Assembly (NCBI GenBank): GCA_963789215.1
Contig: CAWBJY010000005.1
Location: 277,619 to 341,618 of the forward strand
Direction: 5' to 3'
Length of the DNA: 64,000 nt
Source: Phormidesmis sp963789215
GTDB lineage: Bacteria; Cyanobacteriota; Cyanobacteriia; Phormidesmidales; Phormidesmidaceae
Shown here in pieces: positions 49,961 to 59,069 of the stretch. Made by a program: the position numbers and the translations under genes. Positions within the stretch are counted from its first letter, which is position 1, and every line of letters starts with the position of its first letter. The notes under the pieces are model-generated. The model ran no database searches and was not told the DNA's origin. It saw only the letters and a program-made list of their open reading frames with translations.

Positions 49961-51768
49961 TTTTCTAGGAGGGCAGGCAGGTTCTCGAATCCTTCCATGC
50001 TCATAATTGGCGCTAGCTGACGCTGATACTTTTCGAGCGTTTGCTGAAAGGTTTCTTTCCCTAACTGGCCTTCTAAGATGGAGGCTAATCCGGCGGCCTG
50101 TCGCCAGTCTTCTGAGTTAATGCTGTTGAGCAAGTACATGGCTAGCGCACTGTAGAAAACGGCTTCTTCGGAGTGCTTTAGGGCGTGGTGCGCTTCGGCG
50201 GTGTAGAGAGTGTATAGGCCCTGTAAGTAAACGTTGCCGGAGCCTTTAACGGCGTCTGCACCTTTCGCTAGAATATCGAGTCCTTTTTGAGGACTGTCGC
50301 TCATTACATAGCCAATGCCTAAACTGTTGTAGGCGAGCGCCTGACTAGATAAGTCTCCTTGTTTGACGGCGAGTTCTAACCCCTGATTGAGATAGGCGAT
50401 CGCACTGTCGTAAACGGCGGCATCGGCAACATCGTTAGCTCTAGCTTGCAATACCTGCGCATAGCCTAAATTTACCAGAGCATTGGCTTCGCCTACTCTG
50501 TCGCCTCTTTGCCTAGCGAGAATGAGCGCTCTTTGGCTAGTGGCAACGCCTTCAGCATAGTTTTGTTCTAAAGCGGCGTTTCGAGCTAAATGGCACAGAT
50601 CTGCTGTTTCGCAAGCCAAATCGCCAGCGGCTTGAGCGATTTCTAAGGCTTTTTTGTAAAAGGCTTTGGCTTCGGTGGCTCTGCCTAGCGTTTGCCGGGA
50701 GTAGCCGAGTAAGGTGAGTATTCTCGCTTTTTCCTGGGTGCCCTCTACGGCGTTGAGCGGTTCGCTAAAGTAGTCGAGTGTGTCTTGTAAGTAGTCTCCC
50801 GAAAAGGAGGCAAAGACGCCGCCGTAAAGCGGGAAGTCGTCTCTTTGGGAGAATCGCCGCAGAATTTGTAGCATGAGCTGAAAGCTGCCGTTGCCTAGGG
50901 CTTGATAGCTGCTGGCACCCGCACGGCTAAAGCCTTGAGAAAGTCTTCCCCAGATGGCGGCGAAGATAAGAGAGGTGCTGTAGGAGAGTTGTTTTCCGGC
51001 TTTGGCGCTGTAGGGCTGTTTGTCGAACCAGGTGACGAGGGCGCGTTGGACAAAGTGCAGGAGAACGGCTAGATTTACCCAGCTCGCGGTGTCTACTGCG
51101 GTGCGGGTAATCGCTTCTACTTCGCCTTCGTCTGCTAGCGTTTTGAACAACAGCTTGGGTAAACCCTGCGCCGATTTTTCCCACAGTGCCCAAGGCCCGC
51201 TATCGGTTTTTGAACCAAAGCCAACGGCTGCACCTGCGGGTTGGTACAGCCAGCTCACTAAGTTGGGCTCTATTTGCTCGTAGTTGGACAGACCGGCTAG
51301 GATGCCCTGCGACCAAGGGGCCAGTGATTCTGGAGCCAGTGATTCTGGAGCAAGCTGCTGGGCGAGTTGTTTTAGCTGCTGGCGGTTGAGGCTATCTGGC
51401 TGATTGGGGTCAATGAGGCTAAGAAATAGGTTGGGCCGTTCTGATTCGCTGGCCTGAGCTAGCTTTTTCTGGGCGCTGGTAATGCTATCGGCGGCCTGCC
51501 GATCTTGCTGGCCCTTTTGCCATTCGCTTTCAATGGTTTTAAGCGCGCGTAGAATGCGGCCTGCTTTGAGTGAGGTTTCAACCTGAGCTTCAATCTCGAC
51601 GATGCGACTGGCGATCGCCCGTTCAAATATTTCGCCGGTGCCGGGTTCTACGGTGGCTTCTAGCTGCGATCGCACCTGCTCTTTAGAGCGAATATTGCCC
51701 TTCAGCGTTTGCTCAACAATGCTGTCAATCAGCGCCTGATAGTTTTCTGCTAGAGAGCTGTCTGCCAT
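49945..51768 (-). CDS. TPR-repeat protein, 607 residues
   Basis: No signal peptide. The N-terminal half is helical, of unknown fold (ENYQALIDSIVEQTLKGNIRSKE...). The C-terminal half carries TPR/SPR units (KARILTLLGYSRQTLGRATEAKAFYKKAL, GEANALVNLGYAQVL, SSQALAYNSLGIGYV). It has an internal LAPES duplication encoded by a perfect 15-bp repeat (51321-51350). Its promoter region, shared with the divergent Sel1-like gene, has a perfect LexA-type box at 51916. Function unknown. Confidence 0.85.
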   Translation of the reverse strand: MADSSLAENYQALIDSIVEQTLKGNIRSKEQVRSQLEATVEPGTGEIFERAIASRIVEIEAQVETSLKAGRILRALKTIESEWQKGQQDRQAADSITSAQKKLAQASESERPNLFLSLIDPNQPDSLNRQQLKQLAQQLAPESLAPESLAPWSQGILAGLSNYEQIEPNLVSWLYQPAGAAVGFGSKTDSGPWALWEKSAQGLPKLLFKTLADEGEVEAITRTAVDTASWVNLAVLLHFVQRALVTWFDKQPYSAKAGKQLSYSTSLIFAAIWGRLSQGFSRAGASSYQALGNGSFQLMLQILRRFSQRDDFPLYGGVFASFSGDYLQDTLDYFSEPLNAVEGTQEKARILTLLGYSRQTLGRATEAKAFYKKALEIAQAAGDLACETADLCHLARNAALEQNYAEGVATSQRALILARQRGDRVGEANALVNLGYAQVLQARANDVADAAVYDSAIAYLNQGLELAVKQGDLSSQALAYNSLGIGYVMSDSPQKGLDILAKGADAVKGSGNVYLQGLYTLYTAEAHHALKHSEEAVFYSALAMYLLNSINSEDWRQAAGLASILEGQLGKETFQQTLEKYQRQLAPIMSMEGFENLPALLEKYRSQ

Positions 51769-51915
51769 GATTAATTTCCTTACTTTGCTCAGCGTAGCGT
51801 CTAACTCTCTAAATAGTTTGAAATAGTCGGCTTAAATAATCGTTCTAAATAGTCGCTCTAGATTGCGCGTCACGCTCGGAAAAAGCAAATAAACTTGAAG
51901 TAATCGGGCTATTAA

Positions 51916-51929
51916 AGTACATTTGTACT
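51916..51929. promoter_or_regulatory. Perfect LexA-type box (SOS operator candidate)
   Basis: AGTACATTTGTACT matches RGTACNNNDGTWCB exactly and is a 5-4-5 palindrome. Directly downstream on the forward strand, TATACT (51929-51934) could be the -10 of the Sel1-like gene, so the box would overlap that promoter. The reverse gene starts 148 bp away. A box of the same type, with one mismatch, precedes recA. Confidence 0.6.
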
Positions 51930-52058
51930 ATACTAATAGTAGGGTTTGCTATTGATTGTTTGCCTTGCTAGCCGCGTCCTTTTACCGCTGCGTTTGAGCC
52001 AGCTATCGCCATGCTTCTTAAGCGAGTCCGCTCACAACATTCACGGAGAGTTTGGAAA

Positions 52059-52376
52059 ATGTCTATTCCTGGTATGCAAGAATTTCGCGCTCAAGACTAT
52101 GCGGCGGCGCTGCCGCTACTGCTGAACTCGGCTGAGCTGGGTGAGGCTGAGGCGCAGTGCCTGCTCGGCAATATTTATCAGCTAGGGCTAGGGGATACAA
52201 AGGTGGATGAGCTAAGGGCGATCGCCTGGTATCATCGCGCTGCGAATCAGGGCTATGGCGTGGCCACTCGCAATTTGGCTGGAATGGTCTGGCCTGTTTC
52301 TCGCGAAGCGGCGGCGGCGCTGTATCAATTAGCCCAGCAGCAGGGCGCGACTGATATACCGGCGATGACAGCCTAA
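52059..52376 (+). CDS. Sel1-like repeat protein
   Basis: About 105 residues from ATG 52059 (GGAGAG at 8 nt). EAQCLLGNIYQLGLG...KVDELRAIAWYHRAANQGYGVATRNL is a Sel1-type repeat. A short scaffold protein, possibly SOS-controlled given the LexA-type box 130 bp upstream. The frame is open to 52011. It ends 2 bp from the convergent phosphoesterase stop. Confidence 0.75.
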   Translation: MSIPGMQEFRAQDYAAALPLLLNSAELGEAEAQCLLGNIYQLGLGDTKVDELRAIAWYHRAANQGYGVATRNLAGMVWPVSREAAAALYQLAQQQGATDIPAMTA

Positions 52377-52378
52377 GC

Positions 52379-53518
52379 TCAGCCAGCGCTAGTCAGCGTT
52401 AGTTCAGCGTTGTTGTCGATGTGCTGAGGGTTGCCGTGCGGGTCTACGGCGCTGTACTGCCGGAAGAAGGTCTGTATGTTTTCGGGTAGCTGCGGGTAGT
52501 GAAACTGGGCATCGCCAGCGGCAACTGATGACCAAAAATGCTTGATGTCGGGCGCGTAGCTGAGCGCTTGCTCGGGTGAGAGGGAGAGCGGTGGCTCGGT
52601 GAGTAGCTTGACGATGAAGGGAAAAGAGCGATCGCCCATCCAGTCTTTAGAAGTGGCTTGCAATGTTGGCCAGTCTGCTACAGACTCAATTCGCTGCGAC
52701 TTTACGTTTAGCAGGTGCTGCCCCTTTTGATTCGTCGTGAGCGACATTAACCGATACGGGTGCGGGTAGCTCACCAAAGATCCGGTCGTAATCGCGTAGA
52801 AATTGTCAGCTTGGGCAATATCTTGCACGTGCAAATGTCCGGTGAAGGCCACGGGCACTTTTGCGGCCTGCAGTCGCTTTACTAGCTGCGGCGCGTTGCG
52901 AATCATATATCGCTGACCGAGCTTGGTTTTAGCCTGTCCGGGCAGATGCTCTAGCACGTTGTGATGCACCATCACCATGACGAATTTTCCGCTGAGGGCG
53001 GCGAGCTGCTGGTCTAGCCAGGCAAACTGAGCCTCGTCAATCAGTCCTGTGCCTATCTGCTCGCCCGATTCGTCGAACGCATTCGAGTTGAGGCCGATGA
53101 GATGAACGCCGGGTAAAATTTCTTGCTGGTAGTCTAGCCCTGAAGCGTTTTTGTAGCCAAACTGCCGGTAGATGTTGGGGAAGTCCGTTAGGGCAATGCG
53201 GTCTTTGTCGGACTCGTCTTGGGCTAGGTTGCCATTTAGCTTGACTACATCGTGGTTGCCGGGAACGACATAGGTCGGAAAGGGAAGTTTTGCCAGTCGG
53301 TTGGCTAGCCATTCGTGGTTTTCGCGTTCGCCATGCTGAACGAGGTCGCCGGGGAGCAGTAAGAAGTCGGGTTTGTCTGCTAGGAGCTGGGTGAGGATTT
53401 GCTCGAAGGCTGGAATGCTGACTTCTACTAAATGAAATCGCTTGGGGGTGTCCCAGATGGTGTGCGGCAGCGCGATGTGGAGATCGCTAACAACGGCAAA
53501 TTTGAAGTTGAGTTTCAT
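52379..53518 (-). CDS. Calcineurin-like metallophosphoesterase
   Basis: 379 residues. All five metal motifs are present: SDLHIA, LPGDLVQHG, VVPGNHDVV, MVHHNV and FTGHLHVQD. Dinuclear-metal phosphodiesterase fold; nucleotide or phosphodiester substrate unknown. A further C-terminal region of about 100 residues follows the catalytic fold. Divergent from the UspA gene by about 230 bp. Confidence 0.92.
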   Translation of the reverse strand: MKLNFKFAVVSDLHIALPHTIWDTPKRFHLVEVSIPAFEQILTQLLADKPDFLLLPGDLVQHGERENHEWLANRLAKLPFPTYVVPGNHDVVKLNGNLAQDESDKDRIALTDFPNIYRQFGYKNASGLDYQQEILPGVHLIGLNSNAFDESGEQIGTGLIDEAQFAWLDQQLAALSGKFVMVMVHHNVLEHLPGQAKTKLGQRYMIRNAPQLVKRLQAAKVPVAFTGHLHVQDIAQADNFYAITTGSLVSYPHPYRLMSLTTNQKGQHLLNVKSQRIESVADWPTLQATSKDWMGDRSFPFIVKLLTEPPLSLSPEQALSYAPDIKHFWSSVAAGDAQFHYPQLPENIQTFFRQYSAVDPHGNPQHIDNNAELTLTSAG

Positions 53519-53746
53519 GCTGAGTGAGTGAGTCGCAGGCGTTGAAGCAGGCTCGGTCAGTGGACTGGCTATATCTTAACGATTGTATGCGCTTGTACTC
53601 CTCAAGCTGAGGCCGTCTGATATGGTTAACCAAACACCCTTTGATTAAGTCTTGAGGCACTGACAGCGTTCTTGAGATTTTCCACATCTGCCAACCGTTG
53701 ATATTGCCGACTATTGCCGACATTTATGTAGTAAACGGTTTGTTCT

Positions 53747-54175
53747 ATGGTTCTATTTTCGCAAGACCGCATTTTGGTGCCCACTGACTTTTCCGATCAG
53801 TCTTTGCAGGCTGTTCGAGATACGGTTGGTTTTGCGGGTGCCGCTTCGGCTGTGCATGTTGTTCATGTTTTGAAGTCGCTGGAGGCTACAGATCCTGGCG
53901 TTGTTTGGGAAACGGTGAATGACGACCAGCGAAAGATGACGATTCAAAAGCTATTTGATGAGACGTTTCCTAGCAGCGAATACGCGGGAATGAACTTTTC
54001 GATTGAGAAAGGCGACCCCACGGCTGAGATTGTTGACTACGCAGAGAAGCATAAAATTGAGCTGATTGTGATGCCTTCTCAGGGCCACAGCGGTATTTCG
54101 CGTTTCTTTATGGGGTCTACGGCTGAGCGGGTAATTCGCCACGCCCACTGCCCGGTACTCGTTTTACGGAAATAA
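53747..54175 (+). CDS. Universal stress protein (UspA family)
   Basis: 142 residues, a single Usp domain. The ATP-binding motif is present at the end (GHSGISRFFMGSTAERVIRH, with G-2x-G-9x-GS pattern) and N-terminal RILVPTDFSDQ. Cytosolic stress protein, roles vary. A strong terminator follows within 10 bp. Confidence 0.92.
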   Translation: MVLFSQDRILVPTDFSDQSLQAVRDTVGFAGAASAVHVVHVLKSLEATDPGVVWETVNDDQRKMTIQKLFDETFPSSEYAGMNFSIEKGDPTAEIVDYAEKHKIELIVMPSQGHSGISRFFMGSTAERVIRHAHCPVLVLRK

Positions 54176-54182
54176 AAAAGTT

Positions 54183-54231
54183 GCCGATAGGTATAGAGAA
54201 GGTTTGCTGACTCTATGCCTATCGGCTTTTT
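54183..54231 (+). terminator. Intrinsic terminator of the Usp gene
   Basis: The 16-nt arms GCCGATAGGTATAGAG (54183-54198) and CTCTATGCCTATCGGC (54211-54226) pair with one wobble, 12-nt loop, and TTTTT follows. Confidence 0.93.
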
Positions 54232-54311
54232 GCATAGGCGCTATCTACTGCGCCTTTTGCCGCTTTAAATAACAGTTACTACATTAGATATATCCCTTTC
54301 AGGTATCTCTA

Positions 54312-54506
54312 ATGATTACTAAAGCACCTTCAGTTCAGCCCAATCTTCCGTCTAATAAAAACCACCGCAAGCCTCTAGCTGTTAGGGCTGTGCAGTGGTT
54401 TTGGACGTTTAGCCAGTTCTACGGTGAGTACACGGTTAGACCTTTGCAAGAACGCCAGCAGTGGCTAGCACAGCAGCGTTCTAACAATAAAAGAGAGATC
54501 TTGTAG
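54312..54506 (+). CDS. Small hypothetical protein, 64 residues
   Basis: Basic, with AVRAVQWFWTFSQFYGEY in the middle and a Gln/Arg helix (LQERQQWLAQQRSNNKRE). It has an ATG 80 bp after a strong terminator, and normal codon use, but no family I can name. The aromatic cluster suggests a membrane-surface or partner-binding helix. Confidence 0.5.
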   Translation: MITKAPSVQPNLPSNKNHRKPLAVRAVQWFWTFSQFYGEYTVRPLQERQQWLAQQRSNNKREIL

Positions 54507-54551
54507 AAGCTGTCATTTAGCCTGTTTATTCGGCCCGTTTATTTGGCCTGT

Positions 54552-56171
54552 TTAGCCAACTACTGGCTCAGTTGCAACCATTTGGCCAGACTGTAAGCGT
54601 CCCCAATAGTCTTTTAGATCGCCTGCGACCTCGTTAGAGAGGATGTAGCAACCTAATAGGTTTGGGAAGGCCATGCCCAGCAGCAGTAAGTCGCTGAAGT
54701 CGATGATTAAAGAGAGACTGGTTAAGCAGCCTAAGAACGTGCAGACCACGTAGATAATCTTGAACAACAAAGAGGATCGCTCGCCAAACAGGTAAGTCCA
54801 GGCCTGAATGCCGTAGTAGCTCCAAGAGATAATCGTGGAGAAAGCGAACAGGCAGACCGCTACGCTAAGGACAATGGGGAACCAGCCAACGACGGAACCG
54901 AAGGCAGTTGCAGTCATCTCTACGCCGCTGAGTTCTGAGCCGGGATCGACTAAATAAGCGCCGGTTAGAACAATGCTGATGGCGGTTAGATTGCAGATGA
55001 TCACGGTGTCGATTAGCGGCTCTAGCAAGGACACTAAGCCTTCTCTGACTGGCTCGTCGGTGCGGGCAGCTGAGTGAGCAATTGCCGCTGAGCCAACGCC
55101 CGCTTCGTTAGAGAAGGAGCTACGCCTGATACCTTGGACCATAACGCCGACAAACCCACCCACGGCGGCTTTGGGGACAAAGGCTTCGCTGATAATGGTG
55201 CCGATTGCGCTAGGCACTGCGGTGATGTTGGCGAAGATGACTACGAAGCAGGCAACGACATACAGCGCTGCCATTGCCGGGACGAGCTTTTCGGCAACCG
55301 AGCCGATGCGCTTGATGCCGCCGATGATGACAAAGGCTGAGAGCACTGCGAGAACAAGACCAAACAGCCAGGCGGGTAGACCGGGCACTAGGCCAGAAAT
55401 AGCTGCGTATGCCTGGTTGGACTGGAACATGTTTGCGCCGCCTAAAGCGCCGCCTAAGCAAAGAATGCTAAACAAAATGGCTAAGCCTTGGCCAAAGGGT
55501 CTCATGCCGCGTGCTGCTAGGCCCTGGTTGAGGTAGTACATGGGGCCGCCTAAAATGGTGCCATCGGGCAGACGGCGGCGGTATTTGACGGCGAGCGTGC
55601 ATTCTACAAATTTGCTGACCATGCCGCAGAGTCCGGCGACGGTGAGCCAGAACATTGCGCCGGGGCCGCCTAGCTGAATGGCGATCGCAACACCGGCAAT
55701 ATTTCCTAGGCCGACGGTGCCGGAAACGGCGGTGGCTAATGCCTGAAAGTGGGTGACTTCGCCGACATCGTGAGGGTCGTCAAACTTGCCTTGGACGACT
55801 GCGATCGCATGTTTTAGCCCTCTAAAGTTGATGAACTTCATGCGGAAGGTGAAGAACACCGCGGCGACAAACAGCCACAGCACAATAAACGGAAATCCGT
55901 TTTCGCCGCCGATTTTGAAGAACAGCAGTACTGAAAGAAAATCGACGATGGGCTGGAAGATGCTATCGGCGAGAGAGCCAGATTCGGCGGCGGCTTCTTG
56001 GGCTATGGCGGCTGGTGCAGCGATCGCCATTAAGAGCAATATTACCGGCACGAGCGCCCAGCTATCTGGCCCGCCTTTTTGACGGCCCAATAACTTAGCC
56101 GATAATTTTCCTGATAGGACTTTGAGCCAGCTAAGCTGACCGCTGAACCCATAACTTTTCTGGGGCTTCAT
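54552..56171 (-). CDS. Alanine/glycine:cation symporter (AGCS family)
   Basis: 539 residues with about eleven membrane helices. AGCS features: FQALATAVSGTVGLGNIAGVAIAIQLGGPGAMFW, GGPMYYLNQGL, and NEAGVGSAAIAHSAA. Imports alanine or glycine with Na+. The N-terminus carries an extra hydrophobic segment (LVPVILLLMAIAAPAAIAQ) that may be a cleavable signal. A 346-bp leader region lies upstream; I saw no glycine-riboswitch pattern in it. Confidence 0.93.
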   Translation of the reverse strand: MKPQKSYGFSGQLSWLKVLSGKLSAKLLGRQKGGPDSWALVPVILLLMAIAAPAAIAQEAAAESGSLADSIFQPIVDFLSVLLFFKIGGENGFPFIVLWLFVAAVFFTFRMKFINFRGLKHAIAVVQGKFDDPHDVGEVTHFQALATAVSGTVGLGNIAGVAIAIQLGGPGAMFWLTVAGLCGMVSKFVECTLAVKYRRRLPDGTILGGPMYYLNQGLAARGMRPFGQGLAILFSILCLGGALGGANMFQSNQAYAAISGLVPGLPAWLFGLVLAVLSAFVIIGGIKRIGSVAEKLVPAMAALYVVACFVVIFANITAVPSAIGTIISEAFVPKAAVGGFVGVMVQGIRRSSFSNEAGVGSAAIAHSAARTDEPVREGLVSLLEPLIDTVIICNLTAISIVLTGAYLVDPGSELSGVEMTATAFGSVVGWFPIVLSVAVCLFAFSTIISWSYYGIQAWTYLFGERSSLLFKIIYVVCTFLGCLTSLSLIIDFSDLLLLGMAFPNLLGCYILSNEVAGDLKDYWGRLQSGQMVATEPVVG

Positions 56172-56517
56172 AATTTTGTCTGGTTATTCCATTAAAAACT
56201 TGACAAGTGGATAAAAACACCTACCCAACACCTGTATCAACTCGCTTCCTTTTGCTGGGACTGACTAGCCTCCGCTGACGATTTCACCGACGTACCTAGA
56301 AATACCATGCTACGAACAGCCGGCTCTGTTAGTTTCGTTACGAACGAATAAGCCGAGCACTGAGACAGATAGGTAATGTGTCAGATGTCTCTTTGGAAAA
56401 ACTGGCTAGTAAAAGAGATCGGCTTGCCTAAACTTCTGCAAACCGATCTCTTTTTCAACAATTTTAAATAATTTTCAGCCGCTAGATTAAAGCGCTGTCA
56501 TCTTTCAGCAACGGCGA
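56172..56517. other. 346-bp intergenic region upstream of the symporter
   Basis: It holds the terminator of the downstream-facing reductase gene (56411-56454) and about 240 bp of leader for the symporter gene. Several short inverted repeats (for example CGTTCGTAACG near 56340) are visible but no riboswitch family is recognised. Confidence 0.4.
56411..56454 (-). terminator. Intrinsic terminator of the reductase gene, symmetrical
   Basis: AAAAGAGATCGG (56411-56422) and CCGATCTCTTTT (56443-56454) pair over 12 bp, continuing inward by TTGC/GCAA. A/T runs on both sides make it bidirectional. It lies 64 bp past the stop of the disulfide reductase gene on the reverse strand. Confidence 0.9.
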
Positions 56518-57945
56518 TTATCTGGCAATAGATCGTCTCCAACTGAAGAATTTTTTTAAGATGTTTTGTAAGCGAGTGTTTTTGGCGTATTTTTGCTTAG
56601 TGAGCTGAAGCGCTGTTTTCGCGCTAATTTCGCTGAGCGTGGGGTAGATGTGAATGCCCTGTAATGCGCTCACTTTTAAGTTGTTGCTCATGGCGAGTAC
56701 GGCTTCGTGAATGAGTTCGCCGGCATGTGGCCCGACAATATGTGCGCCTAATATTTCTCCGTTGCCTTTGGTGATGAACTTGCCGAAGCCGGTGCCTGCT
56801 GCTTCTGCTAAGGCTCTGTCTACACCGTCGAAGTTTTGGCGCAGTACGTACACGTCGTCGCCGTAGCGATCGCGCGCCTGCTTTTCAGTTAGCCCAACTC
56901 GGCCTAGCTCGGGGTTGGTAAAGGTGGCCCAAGGAATCACCTGGTAGTCTGCTTTTTTAGCGGGAAATACCAACGCGTTTTGCATGGCAATGCCCGCTTC
57001 GTACCCGGCGACATGCGTGAACTGATAGCCGCCAATAACATCTCCAGCGGCGTAAATGCGTTTGTTGCTAGTGCGCAGTTTGTCGTCAACTTTAACGCCT
57101 TTTTTGTCGTAGTTTACGCCAGCGGCCTCTAGCCCTAAAGAGCCAACATTGGGCGATCGCCCGGTTGCTACTAAAATCTCATCAACAACAATAGTTTCGT
57201 CGCCAGCGGTGACGTGTTTTTTACCGGCGATAACCTCCACTTTTTCGGCGCGAGCGTTGGCAATAATGCGAATGCCTTCAGACTCCATTTGTTGTTGAAC
57301 AACGATGGCGGCTTCTGGATCTTCTTGCGGCATGATGACTTCTCGGCTGTTGATCATGGTGACCTGGGAGCCTAGTCGGGAGAAGGATTGACCTAGCTCG
57401 CAGCCGATGGGGCCAGCGCCGATAACTGCCAGCGAGTCGGGGCGAGACTGAATGCTAAAGATTTGCTCGTTGGTGAGAAAGCCTGCCTCTTCGAGTCCTG
57501 GGATGGGGGGGATGGATGGGCGAGAGCCGGTGGCGATTAAAAAGGCTCTGGCTTTGAGCGAGCGACCGTTGACTTCGAAGGTGTTGTGGCTGGTGAACTG
57601 ACCCTGGCCGTAGATAACGTCTACGCCTAGCTGCTCGAACCTTTCGGTGGAATCGTGTTCTTGAATGGTGTCGATGACTGAGTGCACATGGCCCAGGGCT
57701 TCTTCTAGCTTGATGGTGGGCTGGTTAGTGTAGATGCCAAAGCGGGCGGCGGTTTTAACGTCGTAGGCAATTTGGGCGGCGTGAATGAGCGATTTGCTTG
57801 GGACACAGCCGTAGTGTAGGCAGTCTCCGCCGAGTAAGTCTTTTTCGACGAGTGCGACTTTGGCGTTAATTTGTGCGCCTGCGCTGGCGGCGACAAGTCC
57901 GGCTGAGCCGCCGCCAATTACTACCAGGTCATATTCTACCGTCAT
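56518..57945 (-). CDS. FAD-dependent pyridine nucleotide-disulfide reductase (mercuric reductase-like)
   Basis: 475 residues. FAD site GGGSAGLVAA (11-20), redox C42 and C47 in GGDCLHYGCVPSKSL, NAD(P) site IGAGPIGCELGQ, and YAAGDVIGGYQFTHVAG. The C-terminal active-site loop reads HIYPTLSEI with a Tyr where dihydrolipoyl reductases have His-Pro. It lacks the C-terminal Cys pair of true mercuric reductase, so that activity is unlikely. It resembles the MerA-like group of cyanobacteria. Substrate unknown. Confidence 0.88.
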   Translation of the reverse strand: MTVEYDLVVIGGGSAGLVAASAGAQINAKVALVEKDLLGGDCLHYGCVPSKSLIHAAQIAYDVKTAARFGIYTNQPTIKLEEALGHVHSVIDTIQEHDSTERFEQLGVDVIYGQGQFTSHNTFEVNGRSLKARAFLIATGSRPSIPPIPGLEEAGFLTNEQIFSIQSRPDSLAVIGAGPIGCELGQSFSRLGSQVTMINSREVIMPQEDPEAAIVVQQQMESEGIRIIANARAEKVEVIAGKKHVTAGDETIVVDEILVATGRSPNVGSLGLEAAGVNYDKKGVKVDDKLRTSNKRIYAAGDVIGGYQFTHVAGYEAGIAMQNALVFPAKKADYQVIPWATFTNPELGRVGLTEKQARDRYGDDVYVLRQNFDGVDRALAEAAGTGFGKFITKGNGEILGAHIVGPHAGELIHEAVLAMSNNLKVSALQGIHIYPTLSEISAKTALQLTKQKYAKNTRLQNILKKFFSWRRSIAR

Positions 57946-58061
57946 CGCTTTTCTCTCACTTTTGTCTGGATGGATCTTCTGGGCGGGTCTTTTGTATAGA
58001 GTATGCCGCGCATCTGAGACTTCGCTGAGAGGACACTGGAAATGTATAGAATTTATTGGGT
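57946..58061. other. Intergenic region between the reductase and pentapeptide genes
   Basis: No supported gene. Together with 58062-58302, where only the disputed tail frame is open, it forms a stretch of 350 bases with little clear content. Confidence 0.4.
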
Positions 58062-58839
58062 CTAGGCGTCGTTCAGAATTAAGTTAGGAAAAGGCACTGG
58101 CTCTGCTTTTTCAGCGTGGTTAGCGTGATGTGTGGGTAGAGTTTTGCTGACAGATAATGTTTGTGGGATGGTCTGCGAGACGGTTTGCGAAGAGGGTAAT
58201 TTGGCAGGTTTGGTGATGAGTGCGGCAGACTGACGGATGGCTTGCTGGCGCATGGCTACTGATTGCTTGCTAAGGCCGGTCGTGAGCGAGGTATGCGAGC
58301 AATCATCTGGCGTAGCAAGGATTGCCGATAGTAGGTTGGGCGATTGGGGGCTGTTTTTGAAGATTGTTGTTGGGTGCGGTCTTTGGTGGTGGCGCGAGTC
58401 GCTGCTTGGCCAGAAAACTGACGACTTCATCGACGTAGGGGTCGGCGTTGGGATCGGGTAATTGGGCGGTGCGGATGTCTGCGCCGGTGATTTTAGTGCC
58501 TAGCAGGTTAGCGGTGCGTAGGTCGGTGCGGTCTAGGTTGGCGTCGGTTAAGTCTGCTTGGGATAGGTTTGCGCCGGTGAGGTTGGCGTCGCCTAGGTAC
58601 GCGCCGGTAAGGTTTGCGCCGGTGAGGTCTACGCCAGCTAAATTGGCTCCTATCAGGCAGGCTCTTTGGAGGTTTGCGCCTTTTAGGTTTACGTTTTGTA
58701 GGTTGCCTTCGAAGAAGTATCCGTGGCTAAGATCTTGGTGTGATAGGTCGATGGCTTCGTTAGGATGATGCGATCGCCACTGATTCCAGCTATCGATACC
58801 CGTTTCTAATATGGCTAAAGCGTTCATGTAATGGAACAA
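58062..58839 (-). CDS. Pentapeptide-repeat protein, tail possibly shifted by one base
   Basis: As written the frame runs 58839-58303, 178 residues: an N-terminal helix (NALAILETGIDSWNQW), then about 14 pentapeptide units of the type ANLTGAYLGD, and a Pro/Gln-rich tail ending CYAR. Beyond a homopolymer-rich stretch at about 58335-58365 the next frame continues with a similar disordered Ser/Thr/Gln-rich tail (NLLSAILATPDDCSHTSLTT) to 58062. One surplus base would join them. The main repeat domain is certain, the extension is not. Confidence 0.6.
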
Positions 58840-59069
58840 GTGAGTTGAGAATGGCTACTGCGGGCGAAGGCTACCGATGGTTTAGGATTCCCTACTCGTC
58901 GCAGGCTGCTATGGCTCAAATTGTGGTTACTTGCTGGCGCTTTGCGTTTGGCGTTGGTGATATCTGCTTAGTTTTTTACAGGATTAATGGGCGCAACTGG
59001 GAGAATTGCGTAGGAGGGTATTGTTTTGTGTGCTAGGCGTTTTGTGCGATCGCGCCAGTATTAAGCGCG

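Noticed and set aside
53585..53598. NtcA-like site GTA-N8-TAC between the phosphoesterase and UspA genes.
   Set aside because: This six-base pattern is expected about 15 times by chance in 64 kb, and no correctly spaced -10 element follows on either strand.
56172..56440. A glycine or glutamine riboswitch upstream of the alanine/glycine symporter.
   Set aside because: Neither conserved core could be recognised in the leader on the gene strand.
58845..59036. 63-codon forward frame between pentapeptide and miaB genes.
   Set aside because: Cys/Trp-rich, no family features, and no ribosome site; likely chance.
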